A stretch of DNA of 64,000 bases from Burkholderia cenocepacia (GTDB lineage Bacteria > Pseudomonadota > Gammaproteobacteria > Burkholderiales > Burkholderiaceae). The stretch's first letter is position 1. Each line of letters begins with the position of its first letter. The notes below the pieces were generated by a model, which made no database searches, was not told the origin of the DNA, and worked only from the letters and a program-made list of their open reading frames with translations. The stretch is taken from positions 310,001 to 374,000 of the forward strand of contig NZ_CP060041.1 in assembly GCF_014211915.1 (NCBI RefSeq). Reading direction: 5' to 3'. The position numbers and the translations under genes are program-made. Positions 9,453 through 19,087 of this stretch are shown one piece after another.

Positions 9453-12400
9453 GCGACCTCCTCGGCGGCGCCCGCCTTCATCACCATCAGCCGCTGGCCG
9501 GCCACCACCGCCGCGCCAGGCGCGCAATCGATCGTCTCGATCGTGCCGTCTTCCGTTGCCGTCACCGCCACCTCCATCTTCATCGATTCGACGATCGCGA
9601 CGACCTGCCCTTCGGTCACGCGCTCGCCGGCGTCCACCAGCACCTTCCACACGCTGCCCGACACGTCGGCGGCAATCGCCCGCTGCGTGTCGTCGAGCGC
9701 ACCCGCTACCCGGTCCGCTTGCGCGTCGCCCGGCTCCGCGTCGCCGGCGTATTCCGCGTGGCCCGCCGCGCGCCAGCGCTCGCGCTCCGCGTCGAACGCG
9801 GCCTGCTGCGTCGCCTTGAACGCGGCGATCGACTCCGCCTCGTCGTGCAGGAAGCGGTTGTAGGCGCGCAGATCGAACACCGATTCCTCGATCTTCAGCG
9901 TCGCGCGGCCCGCGATGAAATCCGCACGCAACGCAGTCAGCTCGGCCTCGCTGACTTCGTAGAAGCGGATCTCGTCGAAGAAGCGCAGCAGCCATGGCTT
10001 GCCGGCCTCGAATTCGCGCGTGGTGCGGTGGCGGTTCCACATCTGCACGGTGCGGCCGACGAACTGATAGCCGCCCGGCCCTTCCATCCCGTACACGCAC
10101 AGGTACGCGCCGCCGATGCCGACCGCGTTCTCCGGCGTCCAGGTGCGCGCGGGGTTGTATTTCGTCGTCACGAGCCGGTGGCGCGGATCGAGCGGCGTCG
10201 CGACGGGCGCACCGAGGTAGACGTCGCCGAGGCCCATCACCAGATAGCGCGCGTCGAACACGATGCGCTTCACGTCGTCGATGCTCGCCAGGCCGTTGAT
10301 GCGCCGGATGAACTCGATATTGCTCGGGCACCACGGCGCATCGGGCCGCACCGACTGCATGTAGCGCTCGATCGCGACGCGCGTCGACGGGTCGTCCCAC
10401 GACAGCGGCAGATGCACGATGCGGTTCGGCACACGCAGGTCGGCCACGTCGGCAAGTTCGCGCTCGGCGGCCTGCAGATGCGCGAGCAGCGCGTCGAGCG
10501 GCAGCGTCCGCGCGTCGAACTGCACCTGGAGCGAGCGGATGCCCGGCGTCAGGTCGAGCATGCCGGGCAGCCGGTGCGCGTCGAGCCAGCCCATCAGCGC
10601 GTGCACGCGAAAGCGCAGGTTCAGATCGAGCACGAGCGGCCCGTATTCGACCAGCACGTTGCGGTCGCCCGAGCGCCGGTAGACGACGCCGATGCCGCCG
10701 CCGGCCGACGGGTCGCGATGCAGCACGCAGTCGTCGGAGGAGCCGGATGAGTCGGATGCGGCTGCGGCAACGTCACGCGTCGCATCCACCGCCGCCGCAG
10801 CCGGTTTCCCGGCCGACACGCCCGCACGCACGAACTGCACGGTATCGCCCGGCCGCAACTGCCCGAGCTTCCACAACTCGTCGCACACGACCGTCACCGG
10901 ACACACGAAGCCGCCGAGGCTCGGCCCGTCCGGGCCGAGAATCACCGGCATGTCGCCGGTGAAATCGACCGCGCCAATCGCATACGCGTTGTCGTGGATG
11001 TTCGACGGATGCAACCCCGCCTCGCCGCCGTCCGCACGGGCCCATTGCGGCTTCGGGCCGATCAGCCGCACGCCGGTGCGGCTGGAGTTGTAATGGACGG
11101 TCCACTGCGTGCCGTAGAGCATCGCGATGTCGTCCGGCGTGAAGAAATCCGGCGCGCCATGCGGACCGTCGAGCACGCCGAGCGTCCATGCATGCGTCAG
11201 CGCGGGAATCTCGGCCGCGGCCAGCGTCGCACCAGCGTCGCCGCGCCCGACGTCCGCGTGCAGATGCAGCACGTCGCCCTTGCGAAGCGCGCGGCCGGCA
11301 TGGCCGCCGAACTGGCCGAGCGTGAAGGTCGCCTTGCTGCCGAGATAGTCGGGCACCTGCAGCCCGCCCTTGACGGCGAGACACGCGCGCACGCCCGCGC
11401 CGGTCACGCCGCCCAGTTTCAATACCGCGCCCGGTCGGGCTCGCACGACCTGCCAGAACGGCACCGCTTCACCGTCGAGCGTGGCCGCGAGCGGTGCACC
11501 GCCGAGCACGAACAGCGTCGCGCTATTGAAGCGCAGCGTCGCGCCGACCATCGTGAATTCCAGCCCGGCCGCGTCGCGCGCGTTGCCGAGCAGCGCGTTT
11601 GCGAGATCGAATGCGCGATCGTCCATCGGCCCCGACGGCGGCACGCCGACGCTCCAGTAGCCGACCCGCCCGGGCGCCTGCTGCACGGTGGTCTGCACGC
11701 CGCCGTCGAGCACGTCGATCGTGTGCGGCGCGAACGCGAAGCGCGACAGGAAGGCAGTGGTCGGCGCGCCGCGCGCGAACGTGTCGGAGCCGACGACCGC
11801 ACGCAGGTAGTCGAGGTTGGTCTCGATCCCGTACAGCTCGGTCTGGTCGAGCGCGGCCCGCAGCGCGGCCAGCGCGTCGCGCCGCGTGTCGCCGCGCACG
11901 ATCAGCTTCGCGAGCAGCGGATCGTAATGCGCGCTGATCTCCGTGCCCGCCTCGATCCAGCCGTCGACCCGCACGTCGTCGGGAAACGCAACGTGCGTGA
12001 GCAGTCCGGCGCTCGGCTGGAACTGCTTGTTCGGGTCCTCCGCATAGAGCCGCACCTGGATGCTCGCGCCGCGCGGGGCGACGGCGAGCGTGTCGAGCGG
12101 CGGCAGGTCGCCTTCGGCCTGCAGGATCATCCATTCCACGAGATCGACGCCCGTCACGGCCTCGGTCACGCAATGCTCGACCTGCAGCCGCGTGTTCACC
12201 TCGAGGAAATAGAATTGCCGCGTGCTCGCGTCGAACACGAATTCGACCGTGCCGGCCGACGCGTAGCCCACCGCGCGCGCGAGCCGCACCGCGCTCGCGT
12301 GCAGCGCGTCGCGCTCGGCGGCGCTCAGATCGGGCGCGGGCGTTTCCTCGATCACCTTCTGGTTGCGCCGCTGCACCGAGCAATCGCGTTCGCCGAGCGC

Positions 12401-13066
12401 GATCGCGCCGCCGCGGCCGTCGCCGAAGATCTGCACTTCGATGTGCCGCGCGTGTTCGACGAACTTCTCGAGATAGACACCCGCATGCGCGAAGTTCGCG
12501 GCGCCGAGCCGCACGACGGATTCGAACGCTGCGCCGAGCTGCGCCGCATCGCGGCACAGCGACATGCCGATGCCGCCGCCGCCCGCGGTGCTTTTCAGCA
12601 TCACCGGATAGCCGATCGCGTCGGCTTCGGCGAGCGCCGTCGCGACGTCGTCGAGCAGCCCGGTGCCGGGCAGCAGCGCGACGCCGTGCGCGGCCGCGAG
12701 TTCGCGCGCGGTGTGCTTGAGGCCGAACGCGCGCATGTGATCGCCGCGCGGCCCGATGAAGCGCAGGCCCGCCGCTTCGCACGCGTCGGCGAAGCCCGCG
12801 TGCTCGGACAGGAAACCGTAGCCGGGATGCACGGCCTGCGCGCCGGTCGCGCGCGCGGCGGCGAGGATCGCCGCGACGTTCAGATAGCTGTCGGCCGCCG
12901 GCGCGGGCCCGACCCGCACGGCTTCGTCGGCGAGCGCCACGTGGCGCGCGTCGCGGTCGGCATCCGAATAGATCGCGACCGATGCGATGCCGAGGCGATT
13001 CAGCGTGCGGATCACGCGGCAGGCAATTTCGCCGCGATTCGCGACGAGAACTTTGGCGAATCTCAT
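9449..13066 (-). CDS. Urea carboxylase family, probable guanidine carboxylase
   Basis: A 1,205-residue biotin-dependent carboxylase, normal length for the family. The N-terminal biotin carboxylase domain (1 to about 450) shows [13 protein letters not shown] and [11 protein letters not shown] central carboxyltransferase part made of KipA/KipI-like (AHS2 then AHS1) domains covers about 470-1085, and a C-terminal biotinyl domain has ESMKM with the biotin lysine near 1163. The start ATG has GGAGG before it; an in-frame upstream start at 13132 lacks support. Urea carboxylases that sit behind a guanidine-I riboswitch with DUF1989 partners have been shown to carboxylate guanidine, so that substrate is preferred here. 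The sequence alone does not exclude urea. Confidence 0.95.
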   Translation of the reverse strand: MRFAKVLVANRGEIACRVIRTLNRLGIASVAIYSDADRDARHVALADEAVRVGPAPAADSYLNVAAILAAARATGAQAVHPGYGFLSEHAGFADACEAAGLRFIGPRGDHMRAFGLKHTARELAAAHGVALLPGTGLLDDVATALAEADAIGYPVMLKSTAGGGGIGMSLCRDAAQLGAAFESVVRLGAANFAHAGVYLEKFVEHARHIEVQIFGDGRGGAIALGERDCSVQRRNQKVIEETPAPDLSAAERDALHASAVRLARAVGYASAGTVEFVFDASTRQFYFLEVNTRLQVEHCVTEAVTGVDLVEWMILQAEGDLPPLDTLAVAPRGASIQVRLYAEDPNKQFQPSAGLLTHVAFPDDVRVDGWIEAGTEISAHYDPLLAKLIVRGDTRRDALAALRAALDQTELYGIETNLDYLRAVVGSDTFARGAPTTAFLSRFAFAPHTIDVLDGGVQTTVQQAPGRVGYWSVGVPPSGPMDDRAFDLANALLGNARDAAGLEFTMVGATLRFNSATLFVLGGAPLAATLDGEAVPFWQVVRARPGAVLKLGGVTGAGVRACLAVKGGLQVPDYLGSKATFTLGQFGGHAGRALRKGDVLHLHADVGRGDAGATLAAAEIPALTHAWTLGVLDGPHGAPDFFTPDDIAMLYGTQWTVHYNSSRTGVRLIGPKPQWARADGGEAGLHPSNIHDNAYAIGAVDFTGDMPVILGPDGPSLGGFVCPVTVVCDELWKLGQLRPGDTVQFVRAGVSAGKPAAAAVDATRDVAAAASDSSGSSDDCVLHRDPSAGGGIGVVYRRSGDRNVLVEYGPLVLDLNLRFRVHALMGWLDAHRLPGMLDLTPGIRSLQVQFDARTLPLDALLAHLQAAERELADVADLRVPNRIVHLPLSWDDPSTRVAIERYMQSVRPDAPWCPSNIEFIRRINGLASIDDVKRIVFDARYLVMGLGDVYLGAPVATPLDPRHRLVTTKYNPARTWTPENAVGIGGAYLCVYGMEGPGGYQFVGRTVQMWNRHRTTREFEAGKPWLLRFFDEIRFYEVSEAELTALRADFIAGRATLKIEESVFDLRAYNRFLHDEAESIAAFKATQQAAFDAERERWRAAGHAEYAGDAEPGDAQADRVAGALDDTQRAIAADVSGSVWKVLVDAGERVTEGQVVAIVESMKMEVAVTATEDGTIETIDCAPGAAVVAGQRLMVMKAGAAEEVA

Positions 13067-13154
13067 GTTGCCTCCCGCAGCGAACGTGTCGGCCCGGAGT
13101 AGCGCTTCAGCGCGTACTCCGGCCCCATGCAAAGCAAGCGAGCGTGGGGGCCGT

Positions 13155-13811
13155 TCATTCCGCCTCCCAGATCATGAGGCGCACGGGCGTCGGGTTGTAG
13201 CCGTTGCACGGATTGTTGAGTTGCGGGCAGTTCGAGATCAGCACCGTGACGTCCATCTCCGCACGCATCTCGACGTACTTGCCGGGCGCCGAGATGCCGT
13301 CCTCGAACGTGAGCCCGCCGAGCGGCGTGACGGGCACGTTCATGAAGAAGTTGACGTTGCCGACCAGGTCGCGCTTGGTGAGCCGCGCGCCGGCGCCGCA
13401 CGTGCAGTGCGAGATCGCGTTGAGGAAGCTGTCGCGGCAGTTGTGCATGTAGCGCTTGTCGAGCGCATAGCGCACCGTGTTGCTCTCGGCCGCGCACGCG
13501 CCGCCGAGCGTGTCGTGACGGCCGCACGTATCGGCGACGATCGTCGCCATCGGGTTGCCGCGGCTCGACATGAGCACGCTGCCGGCGCTCAGGTACAGGT
13601 TGCGCTGCGAGCGGATCGTGTCCTGCGCGCTGTAGCGCTCTTCGGGATCGTCGGTGCGGTAGAACAGCGTGTCGACGGCCTGGTTGCCTTCGAGGTCGAG
13701 AATGCGGAAGGTCTGCCCGCGCTTCAGGTCGTGCAGCCACGGGTCGCCCGCGCTCAGCGTGACGTCGTGGATCGCGTCGCGCGGGTCGAGACGGCTTTCG
13801 ATGATCGGCAT
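13155..13811 (-). CDS. Urea-carboxylase-associated DUF1989 protein, probable carboxyguanidine deiminase subunit
   Basis: A 218-residue DUF1989 protein of the type annotated as urea amidolyase-associated protein (UAAP). Typical family stretches are [20 protein letters not shown] near the start and [11 protein letters not shown] in the middle, with conserved cysteines in HCTCGAG. In guanidine-using bacteria a pair of such proteins forms carboxyguanidine deiminase (CgdAB), which turns carboxyguanidine into allophanate. The gene starts 11 bp after the stop of its partner at 13823, with GAGGAG before the ATG, and is followed by the carboxylase gene. Which of the two is CgdA or CgdB I cannot decide. 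Confidence 0.9.
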   Translation of the reverse strand: MPIIESRLDPRDAIHDVTLSAGDPWLHDLKRGQTFRILDLEGNQAVDTLFYRTDDPEERYSAQDTIRSQRNLYLSAGSVLMSSRGNPMATIVADTCGRHDTLGGACAAESNTVRYALDKRYMHNCRDSFLNAISHCTCGAGARLTKRDLVGNVNFFMNVPVTPLGGLTFEDGISAPGKYVEMRAEMDVTVLISNCPQLNNPCNGYNPTPVRLMIWEAE

Positions 13812-13822
13812 GGTCTCGCTCC

Positions 13823-14578
13823 TCATGCGAACAGACGGTCGGTGTTGGCGAAGCCGCGCATGTTCTCCGCGCATGCGCGCCGGCACGGGTCGTCGTCGGG
13901 CGCCGCGCCGTCGGCCGGATACGCGCGGTACGCGATCAGCTTCACGGCTTTCGGCGCATAGTCCGGGCGCGGATCGAGCGGATGCGGCGCGGTCGAGAAC
14001 GCCGCGAGCGTGTTCATCTCGAAGCGCAGGTCGAACGCGCTGCCGGCCGGCGAATGTCCGGCGACGAACTCGAGCGCGCCGTCGTCGCGTGCATCCAGCT
14101 TGCTGAAGAAGTTGACGTTCGCGGCGAGGTCGCGCGCCGACAGTCCGTATTTGGCGAGTTCGAGCACGAGGCTGTCGCGGCCGTTGCGGATCATTGCGTT
14201 GCGATCGGCCTGGTACGACGACGTGCCGTACTTGTGCGCGAACAGCCGCGCATCGCCGACGCCGCCGAGCGGGTCGTGCCAGCCGAGCGTGTCGGCCGTG
14301 ATCGACGCGATCACGCGGCCCATGTCCGTATACAGCGCATGGCCGCGCGTCAGATGCGCGGTGTGCTGCGCCTTCAGCGTGTCGGCCATGTTGTAGCGTT
14401 CGAGCAGGTCTTCCTGGCGATGAAAGACGGCGGACAGGTTCGCGCCGCCGTCGACGTCGACGATGCGCAGCACGAGGCCGCGGCGCAGGATGCCGGACCA
14501 GTGGGTTCCGGCGGGAATCAGCGTTTCCCACGCGACGTGCGGCGGCGGGGCAAGAATGGCTTGGGGGTTCGGCGACAT
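13823..14578 (-). CDS. Urea-carboxylase-associated DUF1989 protein, probable carboxyguanidine deiminase subunit
   Basis: A 251-residue DUF1989 protein and first gene of the guanidine operon. It resembles its neighbour at 13155-13811 in the fold-defining segments ([30 protein letters not shown]) but has an added C-terminal segment of about 30 residues with two cysteines ([10 protein letters not shown]). It is the probable second subunit of carboxyguanidine deiminase. The ATG is 58 bases downstream of the end of a guanidine-I riboswitch, so it is the first gene under its control. Confidence 0.9.
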   Translation of the reverse strand: MSPNPQAILAPPPHVAWETLIPAGTHWSGILRRGLVLRIVDVDGGANLSAVFHRQEDLLERYNMADTLKAQHTAHLTRGHALYTDMGRVIASITADTLGWHDPLGGVGDARLFAHKYGTSSYQADRNAMIRNGRDSLVLELAKYGLSARDLAANVNFFSKLDARDDGALEFVAGHSPAGSAFDLRFEMNTLAAFSTAPHPLDPRPDYAPKAVKLIAYRAYPADGAAPDDDPCRRACAENMRGFANTDRLFA

Positions 14579-14635
14579 GGCGGCTCCGGGATCGGTTGGA
14601 CAAAAGGCGTGAGAGGGCGACCGAACGACATCGCG

Positions 14636-14757
14636 ACCTCCCGGGCTTTTATCCCTCCGTGGAGCCTCGCCGTTTCCTCTCGTCGAGGCGAAGGCAAGAC
14701 CGGATTGCTCTCGGACCAGGCATCGCGCGGCACACGCCGCACGACCGGAACCCTAGC
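14636..14757 (-). promoter_or_regulatory. Guanidine-I (ykkC) riboswitch, leader of the guanidine operon
   Basis: Read on the minus strand, the segment begins CTAGGGTTCCGG, continues with CTGGTCCGAGAG after a short hairpin and ends GGATAAAAGCCCGGGAGG. These are the conserved blocks of the guanidine-I aptamer in the right order and spacing. A variable hairpin lies between blocks two and three. It lies in the leader of the DUF1989-carboxylase-hydrolase-ABC operon. Guanidine binding is expected to switch expression on. I see no clear intrinsic terminator with a U-run after it, so the expression platform could act on translation or be atypical. Confidence 0.93.
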
Positions 14758-14805
14758 GATCCTGAAGATGATGCAAATTGCTTCGCACCTCTCGGGCATC
14801 GAATA

Positions 14806-14821
14806 AGCGAGTTGCGTGCCA
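14806..14821 (-). promoter_or_regulatory. Probable sigma-54 promoter of the guanidine operon
   Basis: On the minus strand TGGCACGCAACTCGCT matches the sigma-54 consensus TGGCACGNNNNTTGCW with one mismatch and the required GG-N10-GC spacing. The predicted start of transcription, about 12 bases beyond the GC, is near 14795, some 40 bases before the riboswitch. This fits a nitrogen-source operon. Confidence 0.6.
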
Positions 14822-14941
14822 GCCGCCGCTCGATGACCGCACGACGCGGCCCGGCGGCGCGATGCCGCGCGACATCCGAATGACCGACGCATTCGCTTGC
14901 CCTCGCGGCGGGCGCGCGGCGCACCATGCGCACGCAAGCGC

Positions 14942-14956
14942 GCACCGGTGCAGTGC
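14942..14956. promoter_or_regulatory. Candidate NtrC enhancer site
   Basis: GCAC, seven bases, then GTGC: the core dyad of NtrC sites. It lies between the two divergent sigma-54 promoter matches, where one enhancer could serve both. A weaker half-match (GCAC at 14921) lies 21 bp away, about two helical turns, as is usual for paired NtrC sites. The motif is short and could occur by chance; its position is the main support. Confidence 0.45.
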
Positions 14957-14989
14957 GCGTCGCGTGCTCGCCCACCGGCCGATGCGTGA

Positions 14990-15005
14990 TGGCATGGGCA
15001 TTGCT
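14990..15005 (+). promoter_or_regulatory. Probable sigma-54 promoter of the binding-protein gene
   Basis: TGGCATGGGCATTGCT matches the sigma-54 consensus nearly perfectly (GG-N10-GC with flanking TGGCA and TTGCT). The predicted transcript would start near 15017 and run through the plus-strand riboswitch to the binding-protein gene at 15462. It would have a leader of about 190 bases before the aptamer; that stretch contains only a doubtful 29-codon frame. Confidence 0.65.
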
Positions 15006-15204
15006 GAACCCATGCACCGTCACCTCATATCCGATCCTTCATGAACAAGCTCGACCTGCTCCGGCGCGTACTGCACGCGCTGTTCGCCGCCCGCTTCATC
15101 GAACTTCAGCGCGCCACCCGCCGCCGTTGAATCGCCTTGCCGCGCGCCGTTGGCACGCTTCTCGCTCGGCATGACGCCGAGAGGTGCGGCGGCGTCGCAT
15201 CTTA

Positions 15205-15322
15205 GGGTTGCTAGGGTTCCGGTTCATCGAACGTCTGGTCCGAGAGCAGCCCGGCGCGAGTTCGTCCGGTCGCGAGACCGGATGCACGCGTGCTACACGG
15301 CGGGACAAAAGCCCGGGAGATT
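15205..15322 (+). promoter_or_regulatory. Guanidine-I (ykkC) riboswitch, leader of the binding-protein gene
   Basis: The plus strand reads CTAGGGTTCCGG (from 15211), CTGGTCCGAGAG (about 15235) and ACACGGCGGGACAAAAGCCC followed by GGGAGA (ending 15320): the conserved guanidine-I aptamer blocks in order. It is a second, independent aptamer, facing away from the one at 14636-14757. About 140 bases separate it from the start codon of the solute-binding protein gene, space enough for an expression platform that I could not define. Confidence 0.93.
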
Positions 15323-15461
15323 GGCGATGGCAACGGCCGTCGCGCCTCTCCGTGGCCGCTTCGTTCGTTCCGCATCCGCAGGAACCGGTCACGCAGCCGG
15401 ACCATGTGCTCGCGCACGGTCCGTATCGACGATCCCGATCCCGGTCTCCTGGAGAACAACG

Positions 15462-16484
15462 ATGACCCGTCCCGCCCCGGCGTTCCGCCGCCTGCCGTCC
15501 TTCCGTTTCATCCGTCATGCATTGGGCGCCGCCGTCGCGGCCGCCACGCTATGGGCGGCGCCTGCCGCACAGGCTGCCGCACCGCTGAAGATCGGCTACA
15601 GCGACTGGCCCGGCTGGGTCGCGTTCCAGGTCGCGCTCGACAAGGGCTGGTTCAAGGAGGCCGGCGTCGACGTCGATTTCGAATGGTTCGATTATTCGGC
15701 GTCGCTCGACGCATTTTCCGCAGGCAAGCTCGATGCGGTCGCGGCGACCAACGGCGATGCGCTGGTAACGGGCGCGTCCGGCGCGAAGAACGTGATGATC
15801 CTGCTGACCGACTACTCGGCCGGCAACGACATGATCGTCGCGAAGCCGCCGCTGCGCACCGTCGAGGCGCTGAAGGGCAAGAAAATCGGCGTCGAGCTCG
15901 GCCTGGTCGACCATCTGCTGCTCGAAACCGCGCTGCAGAAGCACGGGCTCAAGGACGGCGACGTCACGCTCGTGAATGCGAAAACCAACGAGCTGCCGCA
16001 GGTACTCGGTTCGTCGGCCGACATCGCCGCGGTGGCCGCATGGCAGCCGAACGCCGGCGAGGCGTTGAAGCGCGCGCCGGGCGCACGGGCGATCTTCACG
16101 TCGGCGGATGCGCCGGGGCTGATCTACGATGCGATCACCGTCGCGCCGGCGAGTCTCGCCGCGCGTCGCGCCGACTGGGCGAAGGTGATCAAGGTCTGGT
16201 ATCGCTGCGTCGCGTACATCAACGATCCGAAGACGCAGGCCGATGCGGTCAAGATCATGTCGGCGCGTGTCGGGCTCGCGCCGGCGCAATATCTTCCGCT
16301 GCTGAAGGGCACGCATCTGCTTGACGAGGCGGCCGCGAAGCGTGCGTTCCGCAAGGGCGACGGGCTCGATTCGATCTACGGCTCGACGCGCAACGCGAAT
16401 GCGTTCAACGTGCGTAACGCCGTGTACAAGCAGTCGCAGGACGTCGACGCGTATATCGATCCGCGGCTCGTCGATGCGCATTGA
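15462..16484 (+). CDS. ABC transporter substrate-binding protein, probable guanidine uptake
   Basis: A 340-residue periplasmic binding protein of the SsuA/TauA/NrtA type. A signal peptide ends near AAQAAAPLKIGYSDWPGW (cleavage after about residue 40, preceded by a long arginine-containing n-region). The start ATG has CTGGAG before it; longer upstream frames run through the riboswitch and are not real. It lies alone on the plus strand behind its own guanidine-I riboswitch. The permease and ATPase it needs are at the end of the divergent operon, so the two transcripts together make one importer. Confidence 0.93.
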   Translation: MTRPAPAFRRLPSFRFIRHALGAAVAAATLWAAPAAQAAAPLKIGYSDWPGWVAFQVALDKGWFKEAGVDVDFEWFDYSASLDAFSAGKLDAVAATNGDALVTGASGAKNVMILLTDYSAGNDMIVAKPPLRTVEALKGKKIGVELGLVDHLLLETALQKHGLKDGDVTLVNAKTNELPQVLGSSADIAAVAAWQPNAGEALKRAPGARAIFTSADAPGLIYDAITVAPASLAARRADWAKVIKVWYRCVAYINDPKTQADAVKIMSARVGLAPAQYLPLLKGTHLLDEAAAKRAFRKGDGLDSIYGSTRNANAFNVRNAVYKQSQDVDAYIDPRLVDAH

Positions 16485-16631
16485 GGGCGGAAAGCCTGCC
16501 GGCGCGGCAATGCGCTGCGCCGGTGGGCGACTCTGATGCGCTCACGTGCTCCGAGGTCGCAAGCGGTCATTGCCCGCCCATGCCGTGCCGATGCCTCGTA
16601 CGTCATCGACCGCCGTGTATTGACGGGGCGC

Positions 16632-17432
16632 TTACGCGAAAGGGAACGGGCCCTCGAAGTGCCCCACGTAACACAAGTGGGAAACCGCTGGCTGACCTCG
16701 ACCTGCCCAGCGATGCAGCATGTATGCAGGGGGTTCGAGAAAGGAAGCGGGCTGCGCGTCAGCTTCAACGCGCAGCGCAATCTGAGTGGTCGTGCTCGGG
16801 CAGGTGAGTACCGGAACGCGTCCAAGACGTGTCTGCATCGACCGGTGGACGTGCCCGGCAAGAATGCGATCTACGTTGTCGTGGCGCGCCAGAACCGCAG
16901 CAAAGGCCTCGGCATTTCGCAATCCGTAGATGTCCAGATAAGGAATGCCGGTCATGAACGGTGGATGGTGCATGACGATAACCACGGTCCGATTGCGATG
17001 CTCGGCAAGTTCAGTGTCGAGCCACGCCAGGGTTTCGGCGTCCAGTTCACCGTGATGTAGCCCTGGAACGGAGGTGTCCAACGCCACGAGGCGTAGTTCG
17101 CCCACGTCCAGCGCGAACGAGAGTGCGCCCTCGTCCGGAAGCCACGCGTGATCCGGGAACGCGGCTCGCAGATTGCCACGGTCGTCGTGATTACCCGGCA
17201 GAACCACGAACGGTCGCCTCAACTCGACGAGCAGTTCGCGAAGTTTTCGATACTCGTCTTCGGTGCCCTCGTCCGTCAGGTCGCCGGAGATGACGACCAG
17301 GTCTGGCTCAGGTCGAATGCGGTTCAGCGAATCGACGGCCGCCGAAAACATGACGTTGGAATCCACGGCGTCTTGATACAGGACGCCGTGAGGCCGGACA
17401 TGAATATCGGAAAGTTGTGCGATGACCGTCAC
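16632..17432 (-). CDS. Metallophosphoesterase, CpdA-like cyclic nucleotide phosphodiesterase
   Basis: A 266-residue calcineurin-like phosphoesterase. All metal-binding motifs are present: D9-I-H11 (SDIH), GDLTDEG at 50-56, GNHDDRG at 80-86, MHHPP near 155 and GHVH near 205. The arrangement and length fit the class III cAMP phosphodiesterase CpdA or glycerophosphodiesterase GpdQ group; the sequence does not separate them. The gene is convergent with the guanidine-binding-protein gene and has no evident operon partner. Confidence 0.9.
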   Translation of the reverse strand: MTVIAQLSDIHVRPHGVLYQDAVDSNVMFSAAVDSLNRIRPEPDLVVISGDLTDEGTEDEYRKLRELLVELRRPFVVLPGNHDDRGNLRAAFPDHAWLPDEGALSFALDVGELRLVALDTSVPGLHHGELDAETLAWLDTELAEHRNRTVVIVMHHPPFMTGIPYLDIYGLRNAEAFAAVLARHDNVDRILAGHVHRSMQTRLGRVPVLTCPSTTTQIALRVEADAQPASFLEPPAYMLHRWAGRGQPAVSHLCYVGHFEGPFPFA

Positions 17433-17773
17433 TCGGCGCTCCGTTGGCTTTGACCTGCCCGTACATCGATCGAGAAGATTTTAGGCCGGACAAAATTCGC
17501 CCATCGACAGAGGCTTTCGGTGACAACGGTCGGGCGCCATGCGCGCTCAATCGTGCGTCAGCGTGGCTGATTCGGGATGACAAGTAGACGCACACGCCGG
17601 GTGGCGAAGCACGAAAGGCGGCTTCTGGCCGAACGCGGCCGGCCGCCGCCCCGTGACGCGCGACCGGCGCAGATCGACCCTGACCGGTCGATTAAATCGC
17701 TACAAAGCGGTCACTCGATCATGTCTCGGGTTAAGACTAACCCGCACATACATATGGCATTTCTTGACACGAT
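17433..17773. other. Intergenic stretch with a short inverted repeat and a REP-like element
   Basis: No gene is supported here. It contains a copy of a GGCCG-rich element (17623-17644) that recurs at 20374-20395, and a 7-bp stem hairpin CGGGTTA-AGAC-TAACCCG at 17727-17744 just downstream of the MFS gene. The hairpin lacks a T-run on either strand, so it is at most a weak terminator. Confidence 0.5.
17623..17644 (+). repeat. Dispersed GGCCG-rich element, copy 1
   Basis: TTCTGGCCGAAC, two variable bases, then GGCCGGCC. The same 22 bases with only the two variable positions changed occur at 20374-20395 in the same orientation, and more diverged relatives occur near 21831-21865 and 22623-22660. 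The two close copies bracket the MFS/HisRS-like segment. Confidence 0.5.
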
Positions 17774-19087
17774 CTACACAGTCGGTCTCGATTCGGGCAC
17801 CGCGGGTGATTCGAATGCATGGGGATATTCGTGCCGAAACCAATCTTTCACCTGATCGTGGTTGAGCGCAAAGAATTCGCGCGATCGTGGTATGAGGACA
17901 AAACCAAAAGCGAGCAGACAAGTGGCAAGGCCGAAGCATGTATAAACCTCGCCCACCGGCCAATGCGTGAGCGCCGCGCCTGCGATCATCGGTCCAAGGA
18001 TGCCTGCAATCTGCGTGGTCATCATGCTGGCGGCGAGAATGCGCACGCGGAAATTCTGCGGGATAGCCAATGAGCGGTGAGTCGCGCCAACGAGGCCCAC
18101 CGACGCGTTGGCGAAACCCACACATGTGAAGGCCAATACGAGAACGATGGGTGAATGGACCCAGCCCGAAGCAGCAAGAGCCAGCCCTTCGCACATAGCG
18201 GCCCCCACCCGGACGTTGAATCGGCCGAAACGACTAACTAGTGCATCAGAACCACGAAAGCTTCCGAGTAGTAAACCTATCGATAAGGCCGCTTCGCAAG
18301 CACCTAGCCAGAGACCCGACAGCCCAAGTGATTGCACTTTGAGCGGGATCAGCATGCCGACTGCGGGGCCTTGGAATATCCAGACGAGGAAGTTTACAAG
18401 TGTCCAGCCGCGCTCCAACGGGACGATCCATTTAGCATGCAGTCCGGCGCGCAGGTCATTCCACCAACGAGCTAAACTGCGATGGTGTTCGCGATGCTGA
18501 GATTGGGACGGAAGCTGCAAAGTCACGTAAGCAGCGACGCCGAGTAATATGCCGTTCATCCAAAATGTTGCGGCGATACCGCCCAAGGCCAGTGTCGCGC
18601 CAGCCAATGCTGGACCTAAGGCACGGCCGGCCGCTTGCGTCGATTTACGAAGACGAAGCGCTTCCCCCAAACGATTCGCCGGAAGAAGTTCGGCCGAAAT
18701 GGTGGAACTGGCCGGATCGATGAAAGCTTTGGCTATGACACTGACCACGCCTATGCAGATGAGAGGCATCAGTCGGTAGTCGGACAGCGAGGCGAGCGTA
18801 GCGAGGGTAAAGGCGACCGCCATCAGGGTGCATAGACCCCATGCAATCTGCGGTCTCTTTGCGTAGCGATCCCCTAGCGGCGAAAGCAGTGGCATTGCAA
18901 AAATCGTGATGATGGCAACGCTTACGCTGTAGGTCGCCAAGTCGTGCGCGCCACCCCGGTGAACGATCCACCAAGGGAGCGTGATATAGCCAACCATTTC
19001 TGCCAGGATCCTCATCAGATCGCTTAGAAGCAGACTGGCGAGAGGGACGCTGATTGAGTTTATGCGTGCTTTGATTTCCCGAAACAC
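17774..19087 (-). CDS. MFS transporter (atypical composition)
   Basis: A 437-residue major facilitator with about 12 membrane segments. The motif-A-like loop GDRYAKRPQIAW follows helix 2 and the second half begins near LGLSGLWLGACEAALSIG. It resembles the MFS_3/enterobactin-exporter-like group. The start is GTG with GGGGAAGG before it. The gene has noticeably lower GC and more A/T-ending codons than its neighbours, which points to transfer. It lies downstream, on the same strand, of the HisRS-like gene with its histidine attenuator, but a 334-bp gap makes co-transcription uncertain. The substrate is unknown. Confidence 0.85.
   Translation of the reverse strand: MFREIKARINSISVPLASLLLSDLMRILAEMVGYITLPWWIVHRGGAHDLATYSVSVAIITIFAMPLLSPLGDRYAKRPQIAWGLCTLMAVAFTLATLASLSDYRLMPLICIGVVSVIAKAFIDPASSTISAELLPANRLGEALRLRKSTQAAGRALGPALAGATLALGGIAATFWMNGILLGVAAYVTLQLPSQSQHREHHRSLARWWNDLRAGLHAKWIVPLERGWTLVNFLVWIFQGPAVGMLIPLKVQSLGLSGLWLGACEAALSIGLLLGSFRGSDALVSRFGRFNVRVGAAMCEGLALAASGWVHSPIVLVLAFTCVGFANASVGLVGATHRSLAIPQNFRVRILAASMMTTQIAGILGPMIAGAALTHWPVGEVYTCFGLATCLLAFGFVLIPRSREFFALNHDQVKDWFRHEYPHAFESPAVPESRPTV

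Noticed and set aside
7581..10400. Allophanate hydrolase extended to 939 residues
   Set aside because: The extra N-terminal 316 codons overlap the carboxylase gene in another frame; the ATGA start at 9452 with the family N-terminus is correct.
14762..14800. Another sigma-54-like match (GG ... TTTGC) just before the minus-strand riboswitch
   Set aside because: Spacing between GG and GC is 13 instead of 10, so it does not fit.
15043..15132. A 29-codon frame (MNKLDLLRRVLHALFAARF start) between the sigma-54 promoter and the plus-strand riboswitch
   Set aside because: It would lie on the predicted transcript, but has no ribosome binding site, no regulatory codon run and no recognisable family. 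It could be a leader peptide, but the evidence is too weak to list.
17727..17744. CGGGTTA/TAACCCG hairpin as a terminator for the MFS gene
   Set aside because: The stem is perfect but there is no T-run on either strand, so I mention it only as a hairpin.
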